Assembly (NCBI GenBank): GCA_005879045.1
Contig: VBLV01000021.1
Coordinates: forward strand, 1-5,988
From: Methanobacteriota archaeon
GTDB taxonomy: Archaea > Thermoplasmatota > Thermoplasmata > RBG-16-68-12
Direction: 5' to 3'
DNA length: 5,988 bases
The translations under genes and the position numbers were made by a program. How positions within the stretch are numbered: the first letter of the stretch is position 1; each line of letters opens with the position of its first letter. The notes under the pieces are model-generated. The model was not told the DNA's origin and ran no database searches. It saw nothing but the letters and a program-made list of their open reading frames with translations. Below are positions 1 through 5,988 of the stretch, piece by piece.

Positions 1-918
1 GAGCAGATCGAGGCCATCCGCAAGTCCGTGCCAGGCAAGGCAATCATCGCCTGTTCGGGGGGCGTCGACAGCACGGCGGCAGCGGTGCTCGCGAGTCGCG
101 CCCTCGGAGATCGCCTTCTCGCCGTCTACATCGACACCGGGCTCATGCGGAAAGGAGAGACCGAGGACGTCGCGCAGACCCTGAAGGAACTCGGCGTGCG
201 GCACCGGATCGTCTTCGCCGCGGACGAATTCTTCGCGGCCCTGCGGGGCATCGTGGACCCGGAGAAGAAGCGGTCCGTGATCGGGCGCAAGTTCATCGAG
301 CTCTTCGAGCGAGAGGCGACCGCCTTCGAGGCCGACCATCTGGTCCAAGGGACGATCGCGCCGGACTGGATCGAGAGCGGGGGCCAGCTCCGAGATCGGA
401 TCAAGACCCATCACAACGTCGGCGGCCTCCCGGAGAACATGAAGTTGAAGCTCGTCGAACCGCTGCGCGACCTCTACAAGGACGAGGTCCGGTCGGTCGG
501 CCGGGCGCTCGGCGTGAGGGTCTCCGAGCGACAACCGTTTCCCGGGCCCGGACTCGCGGTTCGGGTGGTCGGCGAAGTGACGCCGGATCGGGTCGCCCTC
601 GTCCGAGGCGCGTCCGCCATCGTCGAGGAGGAGATCCAAACCGCGGCCGGCCGCGGTCTCATGCCCCTTCCGTGGCAATACTTCGCCGTCCTCTTGCCGG
701 TGCAGACCGTGGGGGTTCACGGGGATCTTCGGGTGTACGGCCAGACGGTCGCGATTCGCGCGGTCGACTCGATCGACGGCATGACCGCGGTGTACTCGAA
801 AATCCCGCATGAGGTCCTCGACCGCATCTCGATCCGAATCACGAACGAGGTCGGGGGAATCAACCGCGTCGTGTACGACGTGTCGAACAAACCCCCCGCG
901 ACGATCGAGTGGGAATAA
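1..918 (+). CDS. guaAB: GMP synthase subunit B (XMP-aminating ATP pyrophosphatase), 5' partial
   Basis: This subunit adenylates XMP with ATP and aminates it with ammonia delivered by the amidotransferase subunit, giving GMP in the cytoplasmic purine pathway. The reading frame is open from the first base, so the true start lies upstream. The GTG at 28 sits inside the conserved region just before the P-loop and is unlikely to be the start; family N-termini suggest only some 10-15 residues are missing. Counting codons from the left edge, the PP-loop SGGVDS is at 19-24, DTGLMRKGE at 45-53, GTIAPDWIES at 117-126, HHNVGGLPE at 137-145 and QPFPGPGLAVR at 178-188. The C-terminal XMP-binding/dimerisation domain follows and ends in the typical KPPATIEWE. 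No amidotransferase domain is fused, which is the archaeal arrangement. The partner gene guaAA starts 50 bases downstream on the same strand. Identification is secure; only the start is unknown. Confidence 0.97.
   Translation, partial: EQIEAIRKSVPGKAIIACSGGVDSTAAAVLASRALGDRLLAVYIDTGLMRKGETEDVAQTLKELGVRHRIVFAADEFFAALRGIVDPEKKRSVIGRKFIELFEREATAFEADHLVQGTIAPDWIESGGQLRDRIKTHHNVGGLPENMKLKLVEPLRDLYKDEVRSVGRALGVRVSERQPFPGPGLAVRVVGEVTPDRVALVRGASAIVEEEIQTAAGRGLMPLPWQYFAVLLPVQTVGVHGDLRVYGQTVAIRAVDSIDGMTAVYSKIPHEVLDRISIRITNEVGGINRVVYDVSNKPPATIEWE
640..657. repeat. Perfect 18-bp GC palindrome inside guaAB
   Basis: ACCGCGGCCGGCCGCGGT reads identically on both strands. It lies within codons for Thr-Ala-Ala-Gly-Arg-Gly-Leu in the dimerisation domain of GuaAB, so codon choice in a GC-rich gene may explain it. 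There is no loop and no following T-run, so it does not resemble a terminator. No function is assigned. Confidence 0.5.
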
Positions 919-930
919 GCCGCCGCCTCA

Positions 931-946
931 GGGAAATCTTTTTCTC
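931..946 (+). promoter_or_regulatory. Candidate BRE/TATA-like element before guaAA
   Basis: In the 50-base gap between guaAB and guaAA, a purine block GGGAAA (931-936) is followed by the T-rich TCTTTTTCTC (937-946). Its centre is about 28 bases before the guaAA ATG, where an archaeal TATA box would sit if transcription began at or near the start codon. There is only a weak GGGA (960-963) before the ATG and no good Shine-Dalgarno, consistent with a leaderless message. The same T-run could instead be a T-rich archaeal termination signal for guaAB. It is assigned from spacing and composition only. Confidence 0.35.
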
Positions 947-968
947 ATTGGGCCGCTACGGGACTACC

Positions 969-1541
969 ATGCGTGTCTACGTCGTCGACAACGGGGGCCA
1001 GTGGACTCATCGCGAGTGGCGGGTCCTGAAGTACCTCGGCGCCGACACGAAGATCGTCGCGAACGACACGCAGGTTTCGGAGCTGGACGGCCTGGACGGG
1101 CTCGTGCTGTCCGGCGGCGCTCCCCGGGTCGGGGTGGATCCGGGAAAGATGGGCCGGAACGGGGAGTACCTGGACTCGTTCGACGCGCCGATCCTCGGAA
1201 TCTGCGCGGGGCACCAGTTCATGGCAAAGCATCTCGGAGGCGACGCAGCTCCGGCCAAGGTTCCAGAGTTCGGCAAGTCCATCGTGCAGGTCCACCAACC
1301 CGACGTCCTCTTCGAAGGTCTCCCGAACCGGTTCGAGGTGTGGGAGTCCCACAACGACGAGGTCACCCAGCTCCCGCGGGACTTCGTGGCCCTCGCGAGC
1401 TCCGAGAACTGCGACATCCAGGCGATGCGACACCGCGACCGGCCCCTCTTTGGCCTTCAATTCCATCCGGAGGTCGAGCACACCCAGTTCGGGGCCGACA
1501 TCTTCCGAAATTTCCTGAAGCTCTGCGAGAGTTCGAAGTGA
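969..1541 (+). CDS. guaAA: GMP synthase subunit A (glutamine amidotransferase)
   Basis: This class I glutamine amidotransferase hydrolyses glutamine and passes ammonia to GuaAB for conversion of XMP to GMP. The 190-residue length matches free-standing archaeal GuaAA proteins (about 190 residues). The nucleophile is Cys79 in GICAGHQ (77-83), and the triad is completed by His166 and Glu168 in QFHPEVE (164-170). The N-terminal VVDNGGQWTHR (5-15) and the LSGGAP segment (47-52) are characteristic. The ATG at 969 is preferred because it places the conserved MRVYVVDNGG at the N-terminus; an in-frame upstream ATG at 909 would add 20 non-conserved residues and overlap the end of guaAB. A T-rich promoter-like element lies about 28 bases upstream. 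The stop is followed six bases later by a small gene on the same strand. Confidence 0.97.
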   Translation: MRVYVVDNGGQWTHREWRVLKYLGADTKIVANDTQVSELDGLDGLVLSGGAPRVGVDPGKMGRNGEYLDSFDAPILGICAGHQFMAKHLGGDAAPAKVPEFGKSIVQVHQPDVLFEGLPNRFEVWESHNDEVTQLPRDFVALASSENCDIQAMRHRDRPLFGLQFHPEVEHTQFGADIFRNFLKLCESSK

Positions 1542-1547
1542 GGCCCC

Positions 1548-1760
1548 GTGACGGGCCAGAGTTCCCGCTCAGAAGTCCTGAAAGAAGCGCTCCGGGCCCG
1601 TCATGACGAACCGTTCGAAAAGGCACTGGGTCGGGCGATCCGCCATCTGGGCGGTCAGTACTCGGAGTACCTTGCGCTGATCACGACGGTCCGCGAGTAT
1701 GCTCACGCCCACGACTTGGACTTGCGCGAGGCGGCTAGGGCGCTCGCGAGTCAGCCGTAG
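1548..1760 (+). CDS. Uncharacterised 70-residue protein downstream of guaAA
   Basis: I do not recognise this protein. It starts at GTG 1548, six bases after the guaAA stop; the weak Shine-Dalgarno GAGG (1540-1543) overlaps that stop, so translational coupling is plausible. The product is soluble, with no membrane segment or signal peptide, and looks almost wholly helical: a charged N-terminal stretch (about 5-30), a central helix around LGGQYSEYLALITTVREYA (34-52) and a C-terminal helix LREAARALAS (59-68). There are no cysteines and no metal or nucleotide motif. About three quarters of third codon positions are G or C, and hydrophobic residues are spaced as in amphipathic helices, which supports a real gene rather than a chance frame. 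Its last 10 bases overlap the end of the convergent serA. A small accessory or DNA/RNA-binding helical protein is possible but not shown. Confidence 0.7.
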   Translation: MTGQSSRSEVLKEALRARHDEPFEKALGRAIRHLGGQYSEYLALITTVREYAHAHDLDLREAARALASQP

Positions 1761-2695
1761 ACGCCCGGGTTCACGAGGAATTCGGGCCGGCGGCCGTCGA
1801 GGACCTTGAGCACCTGCTCCGCGATGATCAATCCCGCCCTCGCCTGCGCCTCGCGGGTCGATGCACCGAGGTGCGGGGTGAACACCACATTGGGTGCGGC
1901 GAGGAGTGGACTCCCGACCGGCGGCTCGGTGTCGAACACATCGACCGCGGCTCCGGATAGCTTCCCGGACCGCAACGCATCGGCCAGCGCCGCCTCCTGG
2001 ACGATCTCCCCACGGGCGCAGTTCACGAGGATGGCCCCACGTTTCATCTGGGCGAACTCGGCTGCCGCAACCATCCCTTTCGTCTCGGGGGTCAGAGCGG
2101 CGTGGACGCTCACGACATCCGCCTCCCGGAAGACGGTTTCCTTGTCGACGAGGTGGATCCCGACGGTCTCCGCGATCGACGCGGGGAGATACGGATCGTA
2201 CGCGATCACGCGCATCCCGAACGCTTGCGCCCGTTTCGCAACCTCCGCGCCGATCCGCCCCGATCCGACGAGGCCGAGGGTCTTCTCAAACAGTTCCCGG
2301 CCCTCGAGTTTCTTCTTTTCCCACCGGCCTTCCTTGACGGATCGATCCGCCTCCGGAAGGTGCCGGAAGAGGGAGATCACGTGGCCGATCGCCAGTTCCG
2401 CGACGCTGATCGTGCTCGCGGTCGGGGCGTTCACGACCGGGATCTTTCGGGCGGTCGCCTCCGCCACATCGATATTGTCCACGCCGACTCCCGCGCGACC
2501 CACGACTCTGAGGTTCGGACCGTGGGTCAAGACCGCCTTGGAGACAATCGTCCGGCTGCGGACGATGAGGGCGTGATATCCGGCGACGGTGTTGAGGAGG
2601 CCTCTCGAATCGAGCTCCTGTGCGTCGACTTCGTGCGTTTTCCGGAGGGTGGAAATCGCCTCCGGTTCGAGCCCGTCGGTGATCAGGATTTTCAT
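1751..2695 (-). CDS. serA: D-3-phosphoglycerate dehydrogenase, short form
   Basis: This is an NAD-dependent D-2-hydroxyacid dehydrogenase that most likely oxidises 3-phosphoglycerate to 3-phosphohydroxypyruvate, the first step of serine synthesis. Substrate-domain landmarks are VRSRT (45-49) and RAGVGVDNID (67-76). The Rossmann motif GLVGSGRIG (141-149) is followed by Asp167, which favours NAD over NADP. The catalytic set is Arg228 in NCARGE, Glu257 in DVFDTEPP and His275 in TPHLGAS. At 314 residues it ends after the substrate domain refolds (FLVNPGVYG). It therefore lacks the intervening (ASB) and ACT domains of the roughly 525-residue form, so serine feedback through ACT is not expected. 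The ATG start gives the canonical MKILITDGLE. A T-rich element lies about 31 bases upstream. Other 2-hydroxyacid dehydrogenases such as glyoxylate reductase share this fold, but RSRT and GVGVDNID favour SerA. Confidence 0.9.
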   Translation of the reverse strand: MKILITDGLEPEAISTLRKTHEVDAQELDSRGLLNTVAGYHALIVRSRTIVSKAVLTHGPNLRVVGRAGVGVDNIDVAEATARKIPVVNAPTASTISVAELAIGHVISLFRHLPEADRSVKEGRWEKKKLEGRELFEKTLGLVGSGRIGAEVAKRAQAFGMRVIAYDPYLPASIAETVGIHLVDKETVFREADVVSVHAALTPETKGMVAAAEFAQMKRGAILVNCARGEIVQEAALADALRSGKLSGAAVDVFDTEPPVGSPLLAAPNVVFTPHLGASTREAQARAGLIIAEQVLKVLDGRRPEFLVNPGVYG

Positions 2696-2722
2696 GGTCT
2701 GCGCCGGATAAACGCATCCCGG

Positions 2723-2730
2723 TAAAAAGG
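2723..2730 (-). promoter_or_regulatory. Candidate TATA-like element for serA, or terminator T-run
   Basis: On the minus strand this reads CCTTTTTA, within the 37-base gap between the membrane-protein gene and serA. Its centre is about 31 bases before the A of the serA ATG, suitable for a leaderless or nearly leaderless transcript, and no Shine-Dalgarno sequence precedes that ATG. The T-run also lies just after the stop of the upstream gene, so it could end the carB transcript, or do both jobs. The assignment rests on composition and spacing. Confidence 0.35.
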
Positions 2731-2732
2731 AG

Positions 2733-3140
2733 TCAGGCCAACAGGGCGAGGACGGTCAGGACGACGAGAGCCAGGAAGAGGACCAGGCCGATGAGGAGCA
2801 TCATGCGGGTCATTCGCGGATCGGATCCGAAGATGACCGGAATCGGCCCGAGGAACAGGACTCCGCCCCATCGCCGGGCCGGCGGTGCGCCTTCTGGCGA
2901 AACGGGCGAGACGCCTCGGTCCCCCGGCTCCGCGACGAGTCGCGAAGGCCACAACAAGAACGTCAGCAGGAAACCCGCGAAGACCAAGAAAACCCCCAAG
3001 AGTGCAAGGGGACCGGTCCCGACGATCACCGGGATGACGAGGACCAGGTACACGTTTGCCTCCCCGCGGGACACGGCGAAAGCCATCGTCAGCACGCCGG
3101 CGAGGAAGGAGGCGGGGCCAAGCCAACGGATCAGGCGCAC
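2733..3140 (-). CDS. DUF131/TIGR00304-family small membrane protein
   Basis: This 135-residue integral membrane protein is of unknown function. Hydrophobic segments lie at about 6-22, 28-45, 46-64 and 113-134. A hydrophilic, proline- and arginine-rich stretch (65-91) precedes WGGVLFLGPIPVIFGSD (91-107). That GG-V-x(3)-GPIP-x(2)-FGSD signature is what I recognise from the archaeal DUF131 family; the assignment is from memory of the motif, not from a search. The start is GTG at 3140, the only plausible one, since the frame meets the carB stop codon upstream. The sequence CGGGA directly abuts it, too close for an ideal Shine-Dalgarno. It lies 24 bases downstream of carB on the same strand, so co-transcription is likely. 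With four rather than two hydrophobic segments it may be longer at the N-terminus than the shortest family members. No enzymatic motif is visible. Confidence 0.82.
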   Translation of the reverse strand: MRLIRWLGPASFLAGVLTMAFAVSRGEANVYLVLVIPVIVGTGPLALLGVFLVFAGFLLTFLLWPSRLVAEPGDRGVSPVSPEGAPPARRWGGVLFLGPIPVIFGSDPRMTRMMLLIGLVLFLALVVLTVLALLA

Positions 3141-3164
3141 TCCCGACGCATTCCCGCGGACTCG

Positions 3165-5988
3165 CTAAAACTTTGCCGCCTTCTTGTGGGCGGTGCGTTG
3201 GTACTCCTGAAGCGGGACGACCGCGAGATCCCCCATGGAGGACTCCTCGATCGCTTGGACGGCGGCCTCAGCGGCTTGGACCGTCGCAATGAACGGGATG
3301 TTCAGATCGACCGCCAGGCGGCGCATCATGTACCCGTCCCGCCGCGCCCCGGTCGAGTTCGTCGGCGTGTTGATGACCAGGCGAATCTCCCCGCGCCGCA
3401 TGAGCCCGAGGGCGTCCGGGGATTCGTTCTCGCTGATCCGGTACACGGTCGTCGCGTCCACGCCGTTCTCCCGGAGGAACTGCGCCGTGCCGCGCGTCGC
3501 AAAGATCCGCAGGCCGATCCGCGCCAGCCGCTCGACCACGGGGAAGATCGTCGGCTTGTCCTCGTCACGCACCGTCACGTACACCGCCCCCTGGGTCGGG
3601 AGCGGATTCCCCGCGGCGAGCATCGCTTTGTAGTACGCGCGGCCGAGCGACCGATCGATCCCCATGACCTCTCCCGTGCTCTTCATCTCCGGGCCGAGAA
3701 TCGTGTCGACGCCGGGCAGGCGCTGAAATGGGAACACGGGAGCCTTCACCGCGACGTGTTTGATCTTCGCCTCACCAACAAAGCCCAAGGAGCGGAGCGA
3801 ATGGCCGAGCATGACCTTCGTCGCGACCTTGGCGAGCGAGATCCCAATCGCTTTCGAGACGTACGGCACCGTGCGGCTCGCCCGGGGATTCGCCTCGAGG
3901 ACATAGACCACGTCGCCCTGAACCGCGAGCTGGAGGTTCATCAGACCGACGATATGGAGCGCCTTGCAGAGCCTGCGCGTAATAGTCCGGATGTCTTCGA
4001 GGACGGCCTCCGACAGCGTCTGGGCCGGCAGGACGCAGGCCGCGTCCCCGGAGTGGATGCCGGCCTCCTCGATGTGTTCTTGGATGCCTCCGATGAAGAT
4101 GTCTCGTCCGTCAGCCACGACATCCACGTCGATTTCGGTCGCATGGGCCAAGTATCGGTCGACAAGGACCGGATGGTCCTTTGAGACGCGAACGGCCGTT
4201 TCCATGAACCCCGCGAGGTCTTCCTCGGTGTAGACGATCTCCATGCCGCGGCCGCCCAACACGTACGAAGGCCGGACGAGCACGGGATAGCCGATCCGTG
4301 CGGCCAGCCCCCGCACTTCCTCGAAGCTGTAGCCCGAAGCGGCGTCGGCTTGGTGAATCCCGAGGCGGCGCATCAAGGCGGCGAACTTGCGCCGGTCCTC
4401 TGCGAGGTCGATCGACGCCGGCGGAGTGCCAAGGATCCGCGTCCGAGCGCGACGTCGGCGCAGCGCTTTCGCGAGCGGCAGCGCGAGGTTGATCGACGTC
4501 TGGCCGCCGAACTGAAGGATCACCCCGTCCGGTTTCTCCTCCTCGATGATGTTCAGGACGTCCTCGAGCAGGAGCGGCTCGAAGTACAGTCGGGTGGAGA
4601 TGTCGAAGTCGGTGGAGACCGTCTCCGGGTTGTTGTTCGCAATGATGGCGGCGACGCCCTCTTCTCGCAATGCGAAGATGCCTTGGACGCAGCAATAGTC
4701 GAATTCGACTCCTTGGCCGATTCGAACGGGTCCGCTGCCGACGATCAAGACTTTTCGTCCCCTCAGCCGCGGCGTCTCCCCCGTTGCCTCGTATGTCGAA
4801 TAGAAGTAGGGCGTCCGCGCCTCAAATTCGCCGCCGCACGTGTCGACCATCTTGTAGGCCGCACGCGGTCGATCCCGACGGATCCGCTCTTCGGAATTTC
4901 GAGTGAGCGCAGCGAGGGACTCATCTGCGAACCCGGAGCGCTTCGCCTCGGCCAGTAGCACCCGGGTCCGACGGGATTCTCGAAGACGTGACTCCAGGAG
5001 AACGAGGTGGCGGACTTTTTCGATGAAAAACGGGTCCCAGTCCGTGAGCGCCGCGATCTTCTCGGGCGCGAACCCCCGCCGCAGCGCCTCAGCAATCGAG
5101 AAGATCCGTTCGGATGTGGGCTCCTTCAGTTCCCGGACGATCTCGTCATCGGTGGCGGGACCCGAGTCGAGGCCGACCCGGTCAACCTCGAGGGAGCGCA
5201 CGGCCTTTAGGAAGGACTCCTCGAACGTGCGGCCGATGGCCATGACCTCCCCGGTGCTTTTCATCGACGTGCCGATGCGCCGGTCCACCGTCGGGAATTT
5301 GTCGAACGGCCATCGCGGAATCTTCGTGACGACGTAATCGAGGGTGGGTTCGAATGAAGCGAGCGTTTTCCCGGTGACCGGGTTCGGGATCTCGTCGAGG
5401 CGGAGACCGATCGCAATCTTCGCCGCGATGCGGGCAATGGGATAGCCGGTCGCCTTCGACGCGAGCGCGGACGAACGGGAGACCCGGGGGTTCACCTCGA
5501 TGACCCGATACTCCCCCGTCCTCGGATGGACCGCGAACTGGATGTTGCATCCGCCCTCGACGCCCAGCGCGCGGATGATCCGGAGCGCGGCCGATCGCAA
5601 GGTCTGGTGATCCGTATCGCTCAGCGTCTGGGCCGGAGCGACCACGATCGATTCGCCCGTGTGGATCCCCATCGGATCGAGATTCTCCATGTTGCAGATC
5701 GTGATGCAATTGTCCGGGGCATCGCGCATCACCTCGTACTCGAACTCCTTCCAGCCGAGGACCGACTCCTCGACGAGCACTTGCTTGATCCGAGAGTAGG
5801 CGAGGCCGAAGCCCACGATTCGTTCGAGGTCCTCGGGGGAATGAGCGACCCCGCTCCCGGCCCCTCCCAGGGTGTAGGCCGCGCGGACGATCGCGGGATA
5901 GCCGATTTCCTCCACGAACCCGCGAGCCGACTCGAAATCGGAGGCCGCGTGGCTCCGGGGAATCGGCTCGCCGATCGAACGCATAAGG
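3165..5988 (-). CDS. carB: Carbamoyl-phosphate synthase large subunit, N-terminally cut by window edge
   Basis: CarB makes carbamoyl phosphate from bicarbonate, ammonia and two ATP for pyrimidine and arginine synthesis; CarA, which supplies ammonia from glutamine, is not in the window. The frame stays open to the right edge. The ATG at 5984 is internal: it aligns with about residue 136 of E. coli CarB, so roughly 135 residues (the N-terminal pre-ATP-grasp domain) are missing. Numbering from that Met, the carboxyphosphate ATP-grasp half runs to about 270, with metal ligands Gln149, Glu163 and Asn165 (EVNPRVSRSSALASKATG). The oligomerisation domain is about 270-405. The second half starts at GSGPVRIGQGVEFDY (416-430), with ligands Gln685, Glu697 and Asn699. 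The MGS-like allosteric domain is about 800-939 (FATRGTAQFL, INTPTNSTGARRDG). Both halves are intact and fused in one chain, unlike archaea with split carB genes. The stop is TAG at 3167-3165. Confidence 0.98.
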   Translation of the reverse strand, partial: LMRSIGEPIPRSHAASDFESARGFVEEIGYPAIVRAAYTLGGAGSGVAHSPEDLERIVGFGLAYSRIKQVLVEESVLGWKEFEYEVMRDAPDNCITICNMENLDPMGIHTGESIVVAPAQTLSDTDHQTLRSAALRIIRALGVEGGCNIQFAVHPRTGEYRVIEVNPRVSRSSALASKATGYPIARIAAKIAIGLRLDEIPNPVTGKTLASFEPTLDYVVTKIPRWPFDKFPTVDRRIGTSMKSTGEVMAIGRTFEESFLKAVRSLEVDRVGLDSGPATDDEIVRELKEPTSERIFSIAEALRRGFAPEKIAALTDWDPFFIEKVRHLVLLESRLRESRRTRVLLAEAKRSGFADESLAALTRNSEERIRRDRPRAAYKMVDTCGGEFEARTPYFYSTYEATGETPRLRGRKVLIVGSGPVRIGQGVEFDYCCVQGIFALREEGVAAIIANNNPETVSTDFDISTRLYFEPLLLEDVLNIIEEEKPDGVILQFGGQTSINLALPLAKALRRRRARTRILGTPPASIDLAEDRRKFAALMRRLGIHQADAASGYSFEEVRGLAARIGYPVLVRPSYVLGGRGMEIVYTEEDLAGFMETAVRVSKDHPVLVDRYLAHATEIDVDVVADGRDIFIGGIQEHIEEAGIHSGDAACVLPAQTLSEAVLEDIRTITRRLCKALHIVGLMNLQLAVQGDVVYVLEANPRASRTVPYVSKAIGISLAKVATKVMLGHSLRSLGFVGEAKIKHVAVKAPVFPFQRLPGVDTILGPEMKSTGEVMGIDRSLGRAYYKAMLAAGNPLPTQGAVYVTVRDEDKPTIFPVVERLARIGLRIFATRGTAQFLRENGVDATTVYRISENESPDALGLMRRGEIRLVINTPTNSTGARRDGYMMRRLAVDLNIPFIATVQAAEAAVQAIEESSMGDLAVVPLQEYQRTAHKKAAKF

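Noticed and set aside
28..30. GTG as the start codon of guaAB
   Set aside because: The frame is open to the left edge and the upstream codons (IEAIRKS) match the family's N-terminal helix, so the gene begins outside the window.
945..1481. A 178-codon - strand frame opposite guaAA
   Set aside because: The + strand encodes a complete amidotransferase with its catalytic triad; the antisense frame has no recognisable motif.
2707..2712. TTTATC (minus strand) as a TATA box for serA
   Set aside because: It is only about 14 bases before the ATG, so transcription would begin inside the gene and lose the canonical N-terminus; the T-run at 2724-2728 fits better.
2102..2725. A 207-codon + strand frame opposite serA
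   Set aside because: The opposite frame encodes an intact SerA with all catalytic residues; this one is a low-complexity, charged shadow.
2692..3126. A 144-codon - strand frame overlapping the membrane protein in another frame
   Set aside because: It is dominated by Arg, Pro and Gly, typical of an out-of-frame GC-rich reading, whereas the chosen frame gives clean hydrophobic segments and the GPIP motif.
3186..4184. A 332-codon open frame on the + strand opposite carB
   Set aside because: It is antisense to the most conserved part of carB, is rich in Arg/Asp/His as expected from the complement of a GC-rich gene, and shows no recognisable domain.
3653..5265. Repeated MKSTGEVM and PAQTLS segments within carB
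   Set aside because: They are the expected signature of the ancient internal duplication of the two CarB halves, not a recent repeat.
5344..5358. GGGTTCGAAT resembling a tRNA T-loop/B-box
   Set aside because: The flanks do not pair as a T-stem, no acceptor or anticodon arm is found around it, and it encodes the conserved SFEP segment of CarB on the minus strand.

Overview
This is a compact, GC-rich stretch of chromosomal housekeeping DNA from an archaeon. The strongest lineage clue is that GMP synthase is split into two adjacent genes (ATPase/XMP-aminating subunit, then glutamine amidotransferase subunit) rather than fused as in bacteria and eukaryotes. A DUF131/TIGR00304-type small membrane protein, an archaeal family, supports this, as do two T-rich promoter-like elements about 28-31 bases before start codons, the spacing expected for leaderless archaeal transcripts. 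High GC, GTG starts and tight packing would suit an uncultured high-GC euryarchaeon such as a Thermoplasmatota relative, but the sequence alone does not fix the lineage.

Layout: two gene groups converge near position 1755. On the + strand are guaAB (5' end cut by the left edge), guaAA and an unrecognised 70-residue gene starting six bases after guaAA. On the - strand, reading from the right edge, are carB (N-terminal ~135 residues beyond the edge), a four-helix DUF131-like membrane protein 24 bases downstream, and a short-form serA after a 37-base gap. The 3' ends of the 70-residue gene and serA overlap by 10 bp. There is no gene-free stretch longer than 50 bases, and I see no RNA gene, mobile element, CRISPR array or integration scar.

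Function: the recognised enzymes feed central anabolism. GuaAA releases ammonia from glutamine and GuaAB uses it with ATP to aminate XMP to GMP. CarB makes carbamoyl phosphate for pyrimidines and arginine, with a glutamine-hydrolysing CarA partner not in the window. SerA oxidises 3-phosphoglycerate as the first step to serine. All are intact where visible, with catalytic residues in place.

I found no convincing novel multi-gene system. The points most worth a second look are the uncharacterised 70-residue gene coupled to guaAA, the DUF131 protein coupled to carB, the regulatory-domain-free SerA, and a eukaryote-like nucleotide-loop sequence in CarB.
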